A stretch of DNA of 40,650 bases, from contig JAHEBL010000016.1 of assembly GCA_024642265.1 (NCBI GenBank), positions 13,978 to 54,627 on the forward strand. Direction: 5' to 3'. Of the stretch, positions 22,758-30,827 are shown piece after piece. The position numbers were made by a program, and so were the translations under genes. Under the pieces are notes generated by a model that did not search any database, was not told the origin of the DNA, and saw only the letters and a program-made list of their open reading frames with translations. The stretch comes from Haliea sp. (lineage in GTDB: Bacteria; Pseudomonadota; Gammaproteobacteria; Pseudomonadales; Halieaceae). Positions within the stretch are counted from its first letter, which is position 1. Each line of letters opens with the position of its first letter.

Positions 22758-24143
22758 ATGTCACGGAAAACGCCCACTTTATCTGAGCTTTACAGCCTCG
22801 CGGAGCAGCTGGAACTCGACAAAGAGCTGTCTGCGCAAACGGCGAGGGAGCGGGACCATGCGATAGCGTCCGACTGCGGCGCCAGTGACGACAGCGGCCG
22901 TCTGTTGTGCTGGCTGGACACTGTCTCGTCGCAACGACCCGGGGCACAGCCTGTGAAAGATCACTGGTTGAGCGAGGCGTCGGTGGCCGTAATGGGTCGC
23001 GTGCTGGCACTATTTTTCGGGTTTTCCGGCATGGCGGCATTTTTGCTCACCAGCGGACGGGGCCTGGTGAATGTGTTTATGTTCATGCTGCTGTTTGTTG
23101 TTATCCAGTTTCTGCTGTGCCTGGTCGCGGCGGTGGTGATGGTGTTGACAGTAGGTACGGGGCGGGCGCCAGTAGCGCTGCCGATCAACCCGGCTCGCCT
23201 GCTGGTGGCGCGGGCGTTTCCGGACCGGCGTTACCTGCGCGAGGCACAATCGGTGGTGCGCCTGCTGTTTCTGCGTTACGGGCAGGAGTTGGGAGCCATC
23301 TTCACTCTCGGTGCCATCGCGGCGTTTTTTGTCGTGCTGGCCCTGAGTGACTTTACCTTTGTCTGGGGCTCCACCTTCCAGTTGAGTGACAGTCTGGTAG
23401 AAGACATAACTGCGGCGCTGGCGACACCGTGGTCCGCCTGGCTGCCCCAGGCGACGGTCAGCAGCGAGCTGATTTTTGCCACACGGTTTCACCCGGCGAT
23501 TACCTCCTTAAACCCCGGCAATATCGCTGATATGCGTGGCTGGTGGCCGTTCCTGATCATGTCAATGTTGTGCTATGCCCTGCTGCCGCGGCTGCTGTTG
23601 TGGGCGCTCTCCAGGCATTTGTATGGGCGCCAGATGCGATCTGCGGCAATCCGGCTGCCCGGCAGCGAGCGGGTGCTGGCCCGCATGAAAGCGCCTCTTG
23701 TGCGGACCCAGGGTGAGGGCGAAGAGGAGTCCCTGCACCCGCCGGTCATGGGCAGTGTGCCGCTGGACCCGGGTCTGTTGTTGCTGAACTGGGCCAATGC
23801 GCTGACGCCCGAGGATGTTGCGCGCTTCGACGAGTTCGCCGCGGTGGCCGATGGCAATATCGTCAATGCGGGGCTGGGCCCGGTGCCGCAGGAGTTGGAG
23901 CGCCTGACCGCGCGGTTCGGCAAGCCCCCACTACAGCTGTATGTTGCGGCAAAATCCTGGGAACCGCCGATGGCAGACCTTGCCGACTTCCTTGCCAATT
24001 TTGCCAGTGTGCCCCGCTGTACCATTTTTCTTGTGCCGTTGCCGCGCAAGCCGGTATCCGCTGGCAAACTGGGGGACTGGCAGGTTTTTGCCCGCGCACT
24101 GCCGTTTGCAGCGGTTGATGTGCAGGCACTGGAAAGGGAATGA
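22758..24143 (+). CDS. DUF2868 membrane protein, partner of the DUF3482 GTPase
   Basis: A 461-aa membrane protein. I use the ATG at 22758, with AAAAGGA upstream; a longer frame to 22620 has no ribosome-binding site and includes the intergenic palindrome. Four transmembrane segments are visible: about 78-98, 104-133, 178-198 and 262-284. The N-terminal 70 residues and the C-terminal half (about 290-461) are soluble; the latter may form an alpha/beta domain (LQLYVAAKSWEPPMADLADF, RCTIFLVPLPRKPVSAG). The family occurs next to DUF3482 GTPases and has no known role. The gene ends 30 nt before the GTPase start, so the two are very likely co-transcribed and may form a complex. Confidence 0.88.
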   Translation: MSRKTPTLSELYSLAEQLELDKELSAQTARERDHAIASDCGASDDSGRLLCWLDTVSSQRPGAQPVKDHWLSEASVAVMGRVLALFFGFSGMAAFLLTSGRGLVNVFMFMLLFVVIQFLLCLVAAVVMVLTVGTGRAPVALPINPARLLVARAFPDRRYLREAQSVVRLLFLRYGQELGAIFTLGAIAAFFVVLALSDFTFVWGSTFQLSDSLVEDITAALATPWSAWLPQATVSSELIFATRFHPAITSLNPGNIADMRGWWPFLIMSMLCYALLPRLLLWALSRHLYGRQMRSAAIRLPGSERVLARMKAPLVRTQGEGEEESLHPPVMGSVPLDPGLLLLNWANALTPEDVARFDEFAAVADGNIVNAGLGPVPQELERLTARFGKPPLQLYVAAKSWEPPMADLADFLANFASVPRCTIFLVPLPRKPVSAGKLGDWQVFARALPFAAVDVQALERE

Positions 24144-24173
24144 CATGAACCGCATCACAGGGAAGCCAGCGCC

Positions 24174-25577
24174 ATGACCATCCCGACATTTGCCGTTGTC
24201 GGCCGGCCCAACAAGGGCAAGTCGAGCATCGTCGCAACACTGGCGCGCGACGACGCCGTGTATATCGATGCGAAGGCGGGCTCCACTCGCGAGGCCACCA
24301 GCTACCCCATGAAGGTGGACGGTGAGACGCTCTACATACTGGTGGACACCCCCGGCCTGCAGCGCGCCCGCGCCGTGCTGGACTGGCTCAATGCCCACTG
24401 CAGTGACGCCGCTGCCCGGCCCGACACGGTAAGGGCTTTTGTGGAGCAGCATGAGGGTGATCCCAACTACCGGGACGAGTGCCAGGCGCTGCGCCCTGTA
24501 GTGGACGGCGCCGGCATCATCTACGTGGTGGATGGCTCATGCCCCTATGGCGCCGACTACGAGGCGGAGATGGAAATCCTGCGCTGGAGTGGACAGCCCA
24601 GCCTGGCCCTTATCAACCCCATCGAGGGTGAGGAGTTTGTGCAGGAATGGACCGCGGGTCTGGGCCAGTTTTTCCGCACCGTGCGCATCTTCGATGCGCA
24701 TCGGGCCGAGGTCACCAAACAGCTGGAGCTGCTGGAGTTGTTCGGCCACCTTCACCCCGACTGGCGTGAACCGCTGGAGCGGGCCGTTGCCATCCTGCGG
24801 CAGGACAGGCAGCTGCAGGCCCAGGGGGCCAGCAGTTACATTACCGACTTTATTGTCGATGCGATCGATTACAAGGTCGAGCAGGCGGTGCCGGATGGCC
24901 TGCCCCTGGAGCCGGTTCAGAAGATACTGTTTGAGCGTTACAAGGCGCACCTTATCAAGCGCGAACGCCAGTGCCGGCAGCGGGTGGAGGAGCTCTACTA
25001 CTATTCCAACCTCAGCAAATCCGAGCAGGGCCTGGTGCTGGAGGAAGCCGACCTTTTCAATATCGAGAAATGGTACCTGTGGGGGCTCAGCCAGACGTCT
25101 CTGATGGCCGCCGCGGCTTCTGCCGGGGCTGTGGTGGGCGGCACCACCGGGATGGCGCTGGATGTGGTCAGCGGTGGCTTGCTGGGTGGCCTCGGCACGC
25201 TTGTCGCCGGTGCCGGTGGCGCGGTCAGCGGCGTCTGGGGTGCTCGCAAATACGCAGATAAAATTGGCCAGATCAAAGTGAAAGGCATTCCCTCCGGCGG
25301 CAATATGGTATCTTACGGACCGTCGAAGAGTATCAATTTCCCCTTTGTACTGCTGGGCCGGGCGCTGCTGCACCAGCGGCTGGTCAGCACCCGCACGCAC
25401 GCCGACCGCAACGCACTCGACCTCTCGCAGCCCCTGCTGGAACGGCTTACCGAGAAGGAACGCAAGCGCCTGGCCAGAATTTTCGATGATCTGCGCAATG
25501 ACAGGAAACACGATGAGCGTCGCGCCCAGCTGGCGGCAATGATTCTGGGCTGGTGTTCCGACGCCACACCACAATAA
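24174..25577 (+). CDS. DUF3482 membrane-associated GTPase
   Basis: A 467-aa protein with a Ras-like GTPase domain at about 5-190. G1 is GRPNKGKS (10-17), the effector loop Thr is in AGSTREATSYP, and G3 is DTPG (about 58-61). A G4-like element is near LINPIEGEE, but the canonical NKxD is not seen, as in other members of this family. The second half is the DUF3482 region: helical (about 215-285), then a glycine-zipper segment (about 300-355; AAASAGAVVGGTTGMALD, GGLLGGLGTLVAGAGGAVSG) that may insert in a membrane. It follows the DUF2868 gene by 30 nt. Function is unknown; roles in membrane remodelling are speculation. Confidence 0.92.
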   Translation: MTIPTFAVVGRPNKGKSSIVATLARDDAVYIDAKAGSTREATSYPMKVDGETLYILVDTPGLQRARAVLDWLNAHCSDAAARPDTVRAFVEQHEGDPNYRDECQALRPVVDGAGIIYVVDGSCPYGADYEAEMEILRWSGQPSLALINPIEGEEFVQEWTAGLGQFFRTVRIFDAHRAEVTKQLELLELFGHLHPDWREPLERAVAILRQDRQLQAQGASSYITDFIVDAIDYKVEQAVPDGLPLEPVQKILFERYKAHLIKRERQCRQRVEELYYYSNLSKSEQGLVLEEADLFNIEKWYLWGLSQTSLMAAAASAGAVVGGTTGMALDVVSGGLLGGLGTLVAGAGGAVSGVWGARKYADKIGQIKVKGIPSGGNMVSYGPSKSINFPFVLLGRALLHQRLVSTRTHADRNALDLSQPLLERLTEKERKRLARIFDDLRNDRKHDERRAQLAAMILGWCSDATPQ

Positions 25578-25626
25578 TGCTGTAGCGCATGATCTTGCGG
25601 CGCTGTTGTATCGTACATGCAAAAGG

Positions 25627-25640
25627 GCGCAATATTGCGC
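25627..25640. promoter_or_regulatory. 14-bp palindrome upstream of the peroxiredoxin gene
   Basis: GCGCAATATTGCGC is a perfect 14-bp palindrome 26 nt before the peroxiredoxin start. As RNA it extends by a G-U and a G-C pair. It lies between the GTPase stop (25577) and the AAGGAG at 25655. It could be an operator or a leader hairpin; it has no U-tract, so a terminator is less likely. Confidence 0.4.
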
Positions 25641-25666
25641 TCCGGATTTTCCTGAAGGAGACTGAG

Positions 25667-26191
25667 ATGAAAAGCCTTGTACTGCTGTGTTGTCTTGCAC
25701 TGTCTGCGTTCACCGCCCAGGCCGCCGAGCTGAAGGTGGGGGATCCGGCGCCGGACTTTACCCTGCATGGGTCTGACGGCAACACCTACACCCTGGCCGA
25801 CTACAAGGGCAAGCAGGCGGTGGTCATCGCCTGGTTTCCGAAAGCTTTCACCAGCGGCTGCACTATAGAGTGCAAGTCACTGGCGCAGAACGGTGATCAG
25901 ATTCGCAAGTACGATGTGGCTTACTTCATGGCAAGCGTCGATCCTCTGAAGGAAAACATCGGCTTTGCTGAATCCACCGGAGCGGATTTTCCGCTGCTGA
26001 GTGATCCCTCGAAAGAGGTAGCTGAGGCCTACGGTGTGCTGCAGATGGGCGTCTTTGCCCGCCGGGAAACATTCTATATAGGCGTGGACGGCACCATCCT
26101 GAAAATCGACCGGGAGGTGCAGCCCGGCACCTCTGCACAGGATATGGTGGCGAGTCTGCAGGAGTTGGGTGTGGCCCTGGCAAAACAATAG
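25667..26191 (+). CDS. Exported peroxiredoxin (AhpC/TSA, BCP-like)
   Basis: A 174-aa protein with AAGGAG six nt before the ATG at 25667. The signal peptide is MKSLVLLCCLALSAFTAQAA (cleavage about residue 19-20). The thioredoxin-fold peroxidase domain has GDPAPDFTLHGSDG at the start and AWFPKAFTSGCTIECKSLAQ at the active site: peroxidatic Cys65 within the T-S-x-C pattern, and a second Cys at 69, closer than the BCP resolving Cys at +5. It would reduce peroxides in the periplasm with an unknown electron donor. Its own palindrome-containing leader suggests separate regulation from the GTPase gene upstream. Confidence 0.93.
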   Translation: MKSLVLLCCLALSAFTAQAAELKVGDPAPDFTLHGSDGNTYTLADYKGKQAVVIAWFPKAFTSGCTIECKSLAQNGDQIRKYDVAYFMASVDPLKENIGFAESTGADFPLLSDPSKEVAEAYGVLQMGVFARRETFYIGVDGTILKIDREVQPGTSAQDMVASLQELGVALAKQ

Positions 26192-26202
26192 TGCGGGGAA
26201 GA

Positions 26203-26228
26203 TAAAAAAACTGCCCCGTGAGGGGCAG
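26203..26228 (-). terminator. Intrinsic terminator of the DUF2970 gene
   Basis: CTGCCCC (26211-26217), loop GTGA, GGGGCAG (26222-26228). Reading the minus strand, the hairpin is followed by T7 (26204-26210). It therefore terminates the leftward DUF2970 transcript, 59 nt after its stop codon, and stops it from entering the convergent peroxiredoxin gene. Confidence 0.85.
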
Positions 26229-26287
26229 CCAAGTGGACTCCGGAGGAGTTCGGGTGGGTCTGCCTTCCATGGCGGACCATAAAACGC

Positions 26288-26530
26288 TTAAACGATCAGG
26301 TTGACCACGGCGACAAGTCCCGCCAGCAGTGCGAGGGTGAAAAGCAGCCCCGCAACGATGAAGTGGAAGGGCCTGCCCCGGGTGAAATCCCGTACCTTGT
26401 TTTCCTTGGACTGCACCCCGAAGCCGGCGGCCAGCACACTTCCCATCACCTGCAGCAGGGTGAGGTGCGCAGCGTCGGTGTCATCAGCACTGTCTGCATG
26501 GTCGGGGGTTGAACTGTGTGATGTGGTCAT
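26288..26530 (-). CDS. DUF2970 small membrane protein
   Basis: An 80-aa protein. The signature LLQVMGSVLAAGFGVQSKENK, then RDFTRGRPFHFIVAGLLF, places it in DUF2970. A hydrophilic Asp/Ser/His-rich N-terminus (1-22) is followed by an amphipathic region and one C-terminal transmembrane helix (about 56-78). The family is widespread in gammaproteobacteria with no known role. It has a weak ribosome-binding site, a promoter with an operator-like palindrome upstream, and its own terminator, so it is monocistronic. Confidence 0.92.
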   Translation of the reverse strand: MTTSHSSTPDHADSADDTDAAHLTLLQVMGSVLAAGFGVQSKENKVRDFTRGRPFHFIVAGLLFTLALLAGLVAVVNLIV

Positions 26531-26548
26531 TATGGCTACTGTAGCTCG

Positions 26549-26570
26549 CTTATATGTCAGTTACGTGACA
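26549..26570 (-). promoter_or_regulatory. Promoter and operator-like palindrome of the DUF2970 gene
   Basis: On the minus strand the -10 is TATAAG (26549-26554). The 17 nt behind it contain the inverted repeat TGTCA-N6-TGACA (26555-26570), exactly in the spacer, and the -35 position is a poor GGTTCA. A repressor bound there would block the promoter. The 270-nt gap up to 26801 is AT-rich; apart from this site I see nothing definite in it. Confidence 0.4.
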
Positions 26571-26801
26571 GTGAACCGATTGGATCAGTCGTTCAGCCGT
26601 CAATCGTGAGATGCAACAGAGTTTGCAAAGAGCGTGCCATCAGAGAAGTATTCTGGAAAAACTCAATATCCAATTGAAAAATAACAAATTAGTGACATCC
26701 ATGCCGTTGGCATTGGAGAGCGGGAAGGGAGCAGTCGGGGATATTTTGCCAAATCTGGCGAAAGCGCATGCCAAAAAAGGTGAAGCCCCCGGGCGTGATA
26801 G

Positions 26802-27683
26802 TCAGATAGAGAGCATGCGTCGCAGCAGGCCGTCTTCACCGCGGTGTTGCTCCCGGGTAAACAGCAGTTCAGCCAGCTGGGTTTCAATCTGTTCCGCCAC
26901 CGCGGCACGGATGGCGTGCTGCTCTTTTTTGGAGGTAGTCCGGCCCTCGTAGCGGGACAGGTCGATGGGCTCGCCGAATCCGAGGTAGCAGCGCTGGGGT
27001 TTGGGTAGCCAGCTTCCCAGGGCGCCCACTGGAATGGGGGGCAGGATATCGCTGCGGATGTCGTCGGTGAGCAGGCCCAGGCGCTTGAGCAGGCCGCCCA
27101 GGCGTGAGTCCGGCAGGTCCTGGCCTTCCATCAGGTGGCCATAGAATTCGTCCGGACCCACCAGACCGAAGGGCATGATGGTGTAACCGTGCCGCGCTGC
27201 CAGCTTGACGAAACCGTAGCGCTCCTTCCACTGCAGCTCATACTTCATACTGGCGGGTTTTACCGCTTCGTGCGCTCCCCCCGGGAAGACAATCAGATCC
27301 TGTCCCGCCTTCATCAGTGCACTGCATACCTCCGGGTGGCCCATGACGGCACCCCGCTTGAGGACGAAGTTGCCGACGCCGGGATTGCCGAACAGGAATT
27401 TGTCACCCAGCCCCCGCGGAAAGCGATCGAGTTCCTTCAGCATCAGCGGGCCCAGAACCCAGCCGTCCAGTGCGAACAGGGAGTGGTTGCCGACGAACAG
27501 ACAGGGCCGGTCGGGGATATTATCCGCGCCGAGTATCATCGGGTTGAACAGGCGCTTGACCAACCGGTAGCTCAGCTCCAGTTCGAGGCCGGAAGGGCGC
27601 TCCACCGCCAGTGCCAGGTGGATATGCCGGGCCAGGGCGTCTTTGTCGTCCAATGGCTGGTTGTCTTTGCTGAATATGGACAT
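26802..27683 (-). CDS. Lysophospholipid acyltransferase family protein (TMEM68/MGAT-like)
   Basis: A 293-aa membrane-associated acyltransferase. The catalytic histidine is His67 with Asp73 in GNHSLFALDGW, an HX5D spacing as in the TMEM68/diacylglycerol acyltransferase branch, rather than the HX4D of PlsC. The third block is FPGGAHEAVKP (133-143), the counterpart of the EGTR block, and the fourth is IMPFGLVGPDEF. It probably transfers acyl groups to glycerolipids or wax/phytyl alcohols. The minus-strand upstream region has TATAAT (27716-27721) as a -10. The start at 27683 lacks a clear ribosome-binding site. No partner gene is in its operon. Confidence 0.88.
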   Translation of the reverse strand: MSIFSKDNQPLDDKDALARHIHLALAVERPSGLELELSYRLVKRLFNPMILGADNIPDRPCLFVGNHSLFALDGWVLGPLMLKELDRFPRGLGDKFLFGNPGVGNFVLKRGAVMGHPEVCSALMKAGQDLIVFPGGAHEAVKPASMKYELQWKERYGFVKLAARHGYTIMPFGLVGPDEFYGHLMEGQDLPDSRLGGLLKRLGLLTDDIRSDILPPIPVGALGSWLPKPQRCYLGFGEPIDLSRYEGRTTSKKEQHAIRAAVAEQIETQLAELLFTREQHRGEDGLLRRMLSI

Positions 27684-27715
27684 GGGGGGCGGCTACCGTT
27701 GCTTGGAGGGCGGGC

Positions 27716-27721
27716 ATTATA
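27716..27721 (-). promoter_or_regulatory. Candidate -10 of the acyltransferase gene
   Basis: On the minus strand, TATAAT lies at 27716-27721, 33 nt before the ATG at 27683. No -35 of quality is seen. Pattern only. Confidence 0.4.
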
Positions 27722-27781
27722 GCGGTTCAGGTCCGCCCCTTACAGGCGGGCGGGCACGTTTATGAGGGGACTATTTGGCTT

Positions 27782-28357
27782 TCACCGTGTCTCGCTGGCG
27801 TCCTGGTCGACAAAGATCAATTGCTCAATGGGGAACCCCAGTTCAGTCGCGCGGCGAATGAAATGCTGGCGCAGTTCCGGGCTGATTGCAGGCGTTCGCG
27901 CCAGCAGCCACAGGTAGGATTTGCTGTTGCCCGCAACGAAGGCGTACTGGTAGTCCGGGTCCAGCTCGAAAACGATGTACGAGCCGTAAAAAGGCCCGAA
28001 AAATGACACCTTAAGATGACCCTCATCCGCAGGCCCCACAAACAGCGCCTTGCCCTCGGCGGATTGCCAGCCATCGTCCGCACTGTAGCCGCGATTCAGC
28101 ACCCGCACGCTGCCCCCGGGTCCCGGCTCATACTCGGCAGTTACCTGTGTGAGACCGCGTTCGAAACTGTGGTCCAGGCGGGCGATCTCATACCACCTGC
28201 CCAGGTAGCGCTCGAGTTCGAAGCCCTTTACCGGCTCCACGCCATCGGGTATGCCTGTGCAGCTCACCAGGCAGGGCAGGATGACCAGCAGCCACGCGGG
28301 CAGCAGGCGCCGGGACCGGCAAATTTTGTACAGGAACACAGTCTTGGCAGCGCGCAT
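27782..28357 (-). CDS. blc: Outer-membrane lipocalin
   Basis: A 191-aa lipoprotein. The hydrophobic segment (about 18-31) ends in the lipobox LVSC with Cys33, giving an acylated mature protein. The lipocalin signature is YLGRWYEIARLDHSFERGLT (G-x-W at 53-55), followed by VTAEYEPGPGG and the middle motif DPDYQYAFVAGNSKSYLWLL (cut to DPDYQYAFVAG and YLWLLARTP). This matches Blc, which binds lysophospholipids and fatty acids and is linked to membrane maintenance under stress. The basic leader before the hydrophobic segment is longer than usual (17 residues). AAGGAT lies before the ATG. It is divergent from an oxidoreductase gene. Confidence 0.95.
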   Translation of the reverse strand: MRAAKTVFLYKICRSRRLLPAWLLVILPCLVSCTGIPDGVEPVKGFELERYLGRWYEIARLDHSFERGLTQVTAEYEPGPGGSVRVLNRGYSADDGWQSAEGKALFVGPADEGHLKVSFFGPFYGSYIVFELDPDYQYAFVAGNSKSYLWLLARTPAISPELRQHFIRRATELGFPIEQLIFVDQDASETR

Positions 28358-28474
28358 GCGTGTTATCCTTGCGGCCCGTGTTGAACCTGCGGAGCAAATT
28401 CTTCAGGCTGTCGTTTGCCCACCTTAGTGGAGCCGATTCGTCAGCGCAAATTCAATTTTTCCGGAGGCATTCAG

Positions 28475-29602
28475 ATGACAACAACAGGCTTGCAACTGCG
28501 CTCACTTGTAAAGGACGACAGCACCCTCGAAGTTTCCCTGGTGGAGCTCGAGTTTCCCGAACCCGGTGCGGACGAGGTGCTGGTGCGGATCGACGCGACA
28601 CCGATCAACCCCTCGGATCTCGCCCTGCTGGTGGGCCCCGCTGATCCCGCTTCCTTTCGCGCAGGCGGCACGCCGCAGCGCCCGGTGCTGACGGCCGATA
28701 TTCCCGCTGCCGCGATGAAGATGGTGGCGGGGCGCCTGGGCGAATCCCTGCCTGTTGGCAATGAGGGTGCCGGGGTGGTGGTGGCAGCCGGCAGTTCCAG
28801 TGCAGCGCAGGCACTATTGGGCAGAACCGTCGGTATGGTGGGTGGCGAAATGTACGCCCAGTACCGCTGCATCAATGTCCAGCAGTGCCTGCCGCTCGAA
28901 GAGGGTACCAGCGCGGCCGAGGGTGCCTCCTGCTTCGTCAATCCGCTGACCGCGCTGGGTATGGTGGAAACCATGCGCATGGAAGGTCACAAGGCGCTGG
29001 TGCACACGGCGGCCGCCTCCAACCTGGGCCAGATGCTCAACCGCGTCTGTATTGCCGACGGTGTCGAGCTGGTAAACATCGTGCGCAAGCCGGAGCAGGA
29101 AAAAATCCTGCGCGAGCTGGGCGCAAAATACATCGTGAATTCATCCTCGGACGGTTTTATGGATGAGCTGACGGCCGCGCTGAAGGCGACCGGCGCCACC
29201 CTGGCCTTCGACGCTACCGGCGGCGGCAAGCTCGCCAGCCAGATTCTCAGCTGCATGGAGGCTGCGGCGGCCAGCAATATGAAGGTGTATAACCGCTATG
29301 GCTCGGACGTGTTCAAGCAGGTGTATATCTACGGCGGCCTCGACCGCGGGCCCACCACGCTAACCCGCAATTTCGGCTTCAGCTGGAGTCTCGGCGGCTG
29401 GCTGTTGTTCCCGTTCCTGCAAAAGGCCGGCCCGGAAAAAACCATGGAATTGCGCAGCCGCGTGGCGCGCGAAATCAAGACGACCTTCGCCAGCCATTAC
29501 ACCCGGGAGATTTCACTGCCGCAGGTATTGTCCCTGGAGGCCCTGGCGGTATACGGCAAGCAGGCCACGGGAGAAAAATTCCTGATAAGGCCCCAGCTCT
29601 AG
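28475..29602 (+). CDS. MDR-superfamily zinc-type dehydrogenase/quinone oxidoreductase
   Basis: A 375-aa protein from the ATG at 28475 (GGAGG upstream at 28463-28467; an earlier frame start at 28415 is not supported). The N-terminal GroES-like domain has VLVRIDATPINPSDLALLVG and GNEGAGVVVAAGS; the Rossmann part holds LVHTAAASNLGQMLNRVCIADG (cut to HTAAASNLGQMLNR), and FDATGGGKL. The usual Zn cysteines are absent, as in zeta-crystallin/quinone-reductase branches. It would use NAD(P)H in the cytoplasm on an unknown substrate. It is divergent from blc across a 117-nt gap. Confidence 0.92.
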   Translation: MTTTGLQLRSLVKDDSTLEVSLVELEFPEPGADEVLVRIDATPINPSDLALLVGPADPASFRAGGTPQRPVLTADIPAAAMKMVAGRLGESLPVGNEGAGVVVAAGSSSAAQALLGRTVGMVGGEMYAQYRCINVQQCLPLEEGTSAAEGASCFVNPLTALGMVETMRMEGHKALVHTAAASNLGQMLNRVCIADGVELVNIVRKPEQEKILRELGAKYIVNSSSDGFMDELTAALKATGATLAFDATGGGKLASQILSCMEAAAASNMKVYNRYGSDVFKQVYIYGGLDRGPTTLTRNFGFSWSLGGWLLFPFLQKAGPEKTMELRSRVAREIKTTFASHYTREISLPQVLSLEALAVYGKQATGEKFLIRPQL

Positions 29603-29614
29603 CAAAGGGCGGTC

Positions 29615-29824
29615 GTGACCACGCGTGTTATTGCCCTGCTCGTCCTGTGGTCCAGTGCCAGCGTCTGGTCCGGGGCGGTTTTCTCCCAGCAGCGGGTGTT
29701 CGAATTCAGTTACCACGTGCTGGCGCCGCAGCTGCCCACTGGCGAGTCCAACTGCAGACCGCGTTCAGTTATCGGGAAGTTGCTGCCGGCTGAGGCCAGG
29801 GTACTTCCATTCCCGTTTTATTGA
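29615..29824 (+). pseudogene. Possible remnant of an exported protein (69 codons, signal peptide)
   Basis: A short frame from GTG at 29615 with AAAGGG (29604-29609) just before it. It encodes a good signal peptide (MTTRVIALLVLWSSASVWSG) and then VFEFSYHVLAPQLPTGES, which resembles the first beta strand of exported transglutaminase-like or beta-sandwich proteins, after which similarity stops and the frame ends. I read it as the 5' stub of a decayed gene, located between the oxidoreductase and DUF1330 genes. The rest of the 294-nt gap (29603-29896) holds nothing else I can identify. An alternative is a real small exported protein. Confidence 0.4.
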
Positions 29825-29896
29825 CCCAGGACAATTCCTTTTTTCCGCTCTCCGTTAACTTAGCTTGGCAATCAGTGGGCCCTGGGGACACGAAAT

Positions 29897-30184
29897 GTGA
29901 CTGCCTATGTGATAATCGACCTGGAGGTTTTCGATATCGCGCACTATCTCGCCTACCAGCAGGCCCTCAGGCCGCTGCTGGAACAGGCGGGGGCGCGCTA
30001 CCTGGTCAGGGGTGGCAGCTTCCGGGTCTACGAGGGAGACTACCAGCCCCGGCGGCTGGTGGTGGTCGAGTTTCCCTCGCTGGAAGCGATAGACGAGTTT
30101 TACGAGAGCGAGGCCTACCAGGCGCTGGAGTTGCAGCGCAGGAATTGCAGCAGCGCGCGGATCATTGCGGTAAATGGCCTGTAA
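29897..30184 (+). CDS. DUF1330 protein
   Basis: A 95-aa ferredoxin-like-fold protein of DUF1330, recognised by MTAYVIIDLEVFD, then YQQALRPLLEQAGARYLVRGG, then PRRLVVVEFPSLEAIDEFYES (cut to RRLVVVEFPSLEA) and the closing AYQAL. It begins with GTG (the ATG two bases earlier is out of frame and hits a stop at once), with GGGGA upstream. Members are dimeric cytoplasmic proteins with an unassigned role. Its last 23 bp overlap the 3' end of the convergent NnrU gene. Confidence 0.92.
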   Translation: MTAYVIIDLEVFDIAHYLAYQQALRPLLEQAGARYLVRGGSFRVYEGDYQPRRLVVVEFPSLEAIDEFYESEAYQALELQRRNCSSARIIAVNGL

Positions 30185-30737
30185 CCGGCACTCCCGCCAG
30201 CCACGGGTGGACGAAGACCAGCAGGGCGACAACGCCGACCGCGATCAGCAGGTTGACCAGCTCGGCAGCTGGTGCGGGCGCCTGCGGTTTGACCCAGCTA
30301 CCGTCCCGGTGATTGATCGCCACTATTTCCACCACGGCCCACACCGTCATTCCCCCGAACAAGAGCAGCGCCCGGCTGTCGCCATTGAGCAGCAGGTGAG
30401 CGATACCCCACAGTACAACACCGCTGAGTTGTGGATGACGTACCACCCGGCGCAGGCGTGACGGCCGGGTGCTTACCACCATCAAAAGGAAGGCCAGCAC
30501 CAGCAGCAGCAGCGCGGGCATTGTCAGGGCCGGGGAAGGCGTGTAGACGAAAGCGGGTATGGTAGCGCGCCAGCCGAACACAATCAGGGCCAACGACGCC
30601 AGCACCAGTAGTGAAAAAATACCCTTGTAGGCGTTTTCCCCCAGGCGTCCCTGCAGATCACTGCGCATGGTGGGCGCCAGGGATTTAACCAGGTGCAGTC
30701 CCGCAAACAGCAGCAAGCCAAACGCCAGTAGTGTCAT
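30162..30737 (-). CDS. NnrU family integral membrane protein
   Basis: A 191-aa polytopic membrane protein. The family signature is the order HLVKSLAP near the first helix, RHPQLSGVVLWGIAHLLLNG (cut at 20 residues), then VEIVAINHRDGS, with five or six helices overall (about 2-18, 40-57, 65-83, 88-115, 125-135, 163-180). NnrU members are named for nitrogen-oxide reduction loci in other bacteria but are widespread where no denitrification occurs, and there are none of those genes here. GGAGAAAAC lies upstream of the ATG. Its 3' end overlaps the DUF1330 gene by 23 bp. Confidence 0.92.
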   Translation of the reverse strand: MTLLAFGLLLFAGLHLVKSLAPTMRSDLQGRLGENAYKGIFSLLVLASLALIVFGWRATIPAFVYTPSPALTMPALLLLVLAFLLMVVSTRPSRLRRVVRHPQLSGVVLWGIAHLLLNGDSRALLLFGGMTVWAVVEIVAINHRDGSWVKPQAPAPAAELVNLLIAVGVVALLVFVHPWLAGVPVTGHLPQ

Positions 30738-30827
30738 CGTGTTTTCTCCGCCTGAGTCGGGCCACAGCTTAACAGCTGGCGCGGCAAGCGCACAGTGGGG
30801 CGAGTCCGGCGGTGCTGGTCCGTCCGT

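Noticed and set aside
24537-25700. 387-aa open frame antisense to the DUF3482 GTPase
   Set aside because: The plus-strand GTPase has clear G motifs. The antisense frame has no signature and extends into the next gene's leader.
26760-26800. Terminator for the acyltransferase gene
   Set aside because: A T-run follows a Gly/Cys-type GC segment on the minus strand, but no stem of more than 3-4 bp forms.
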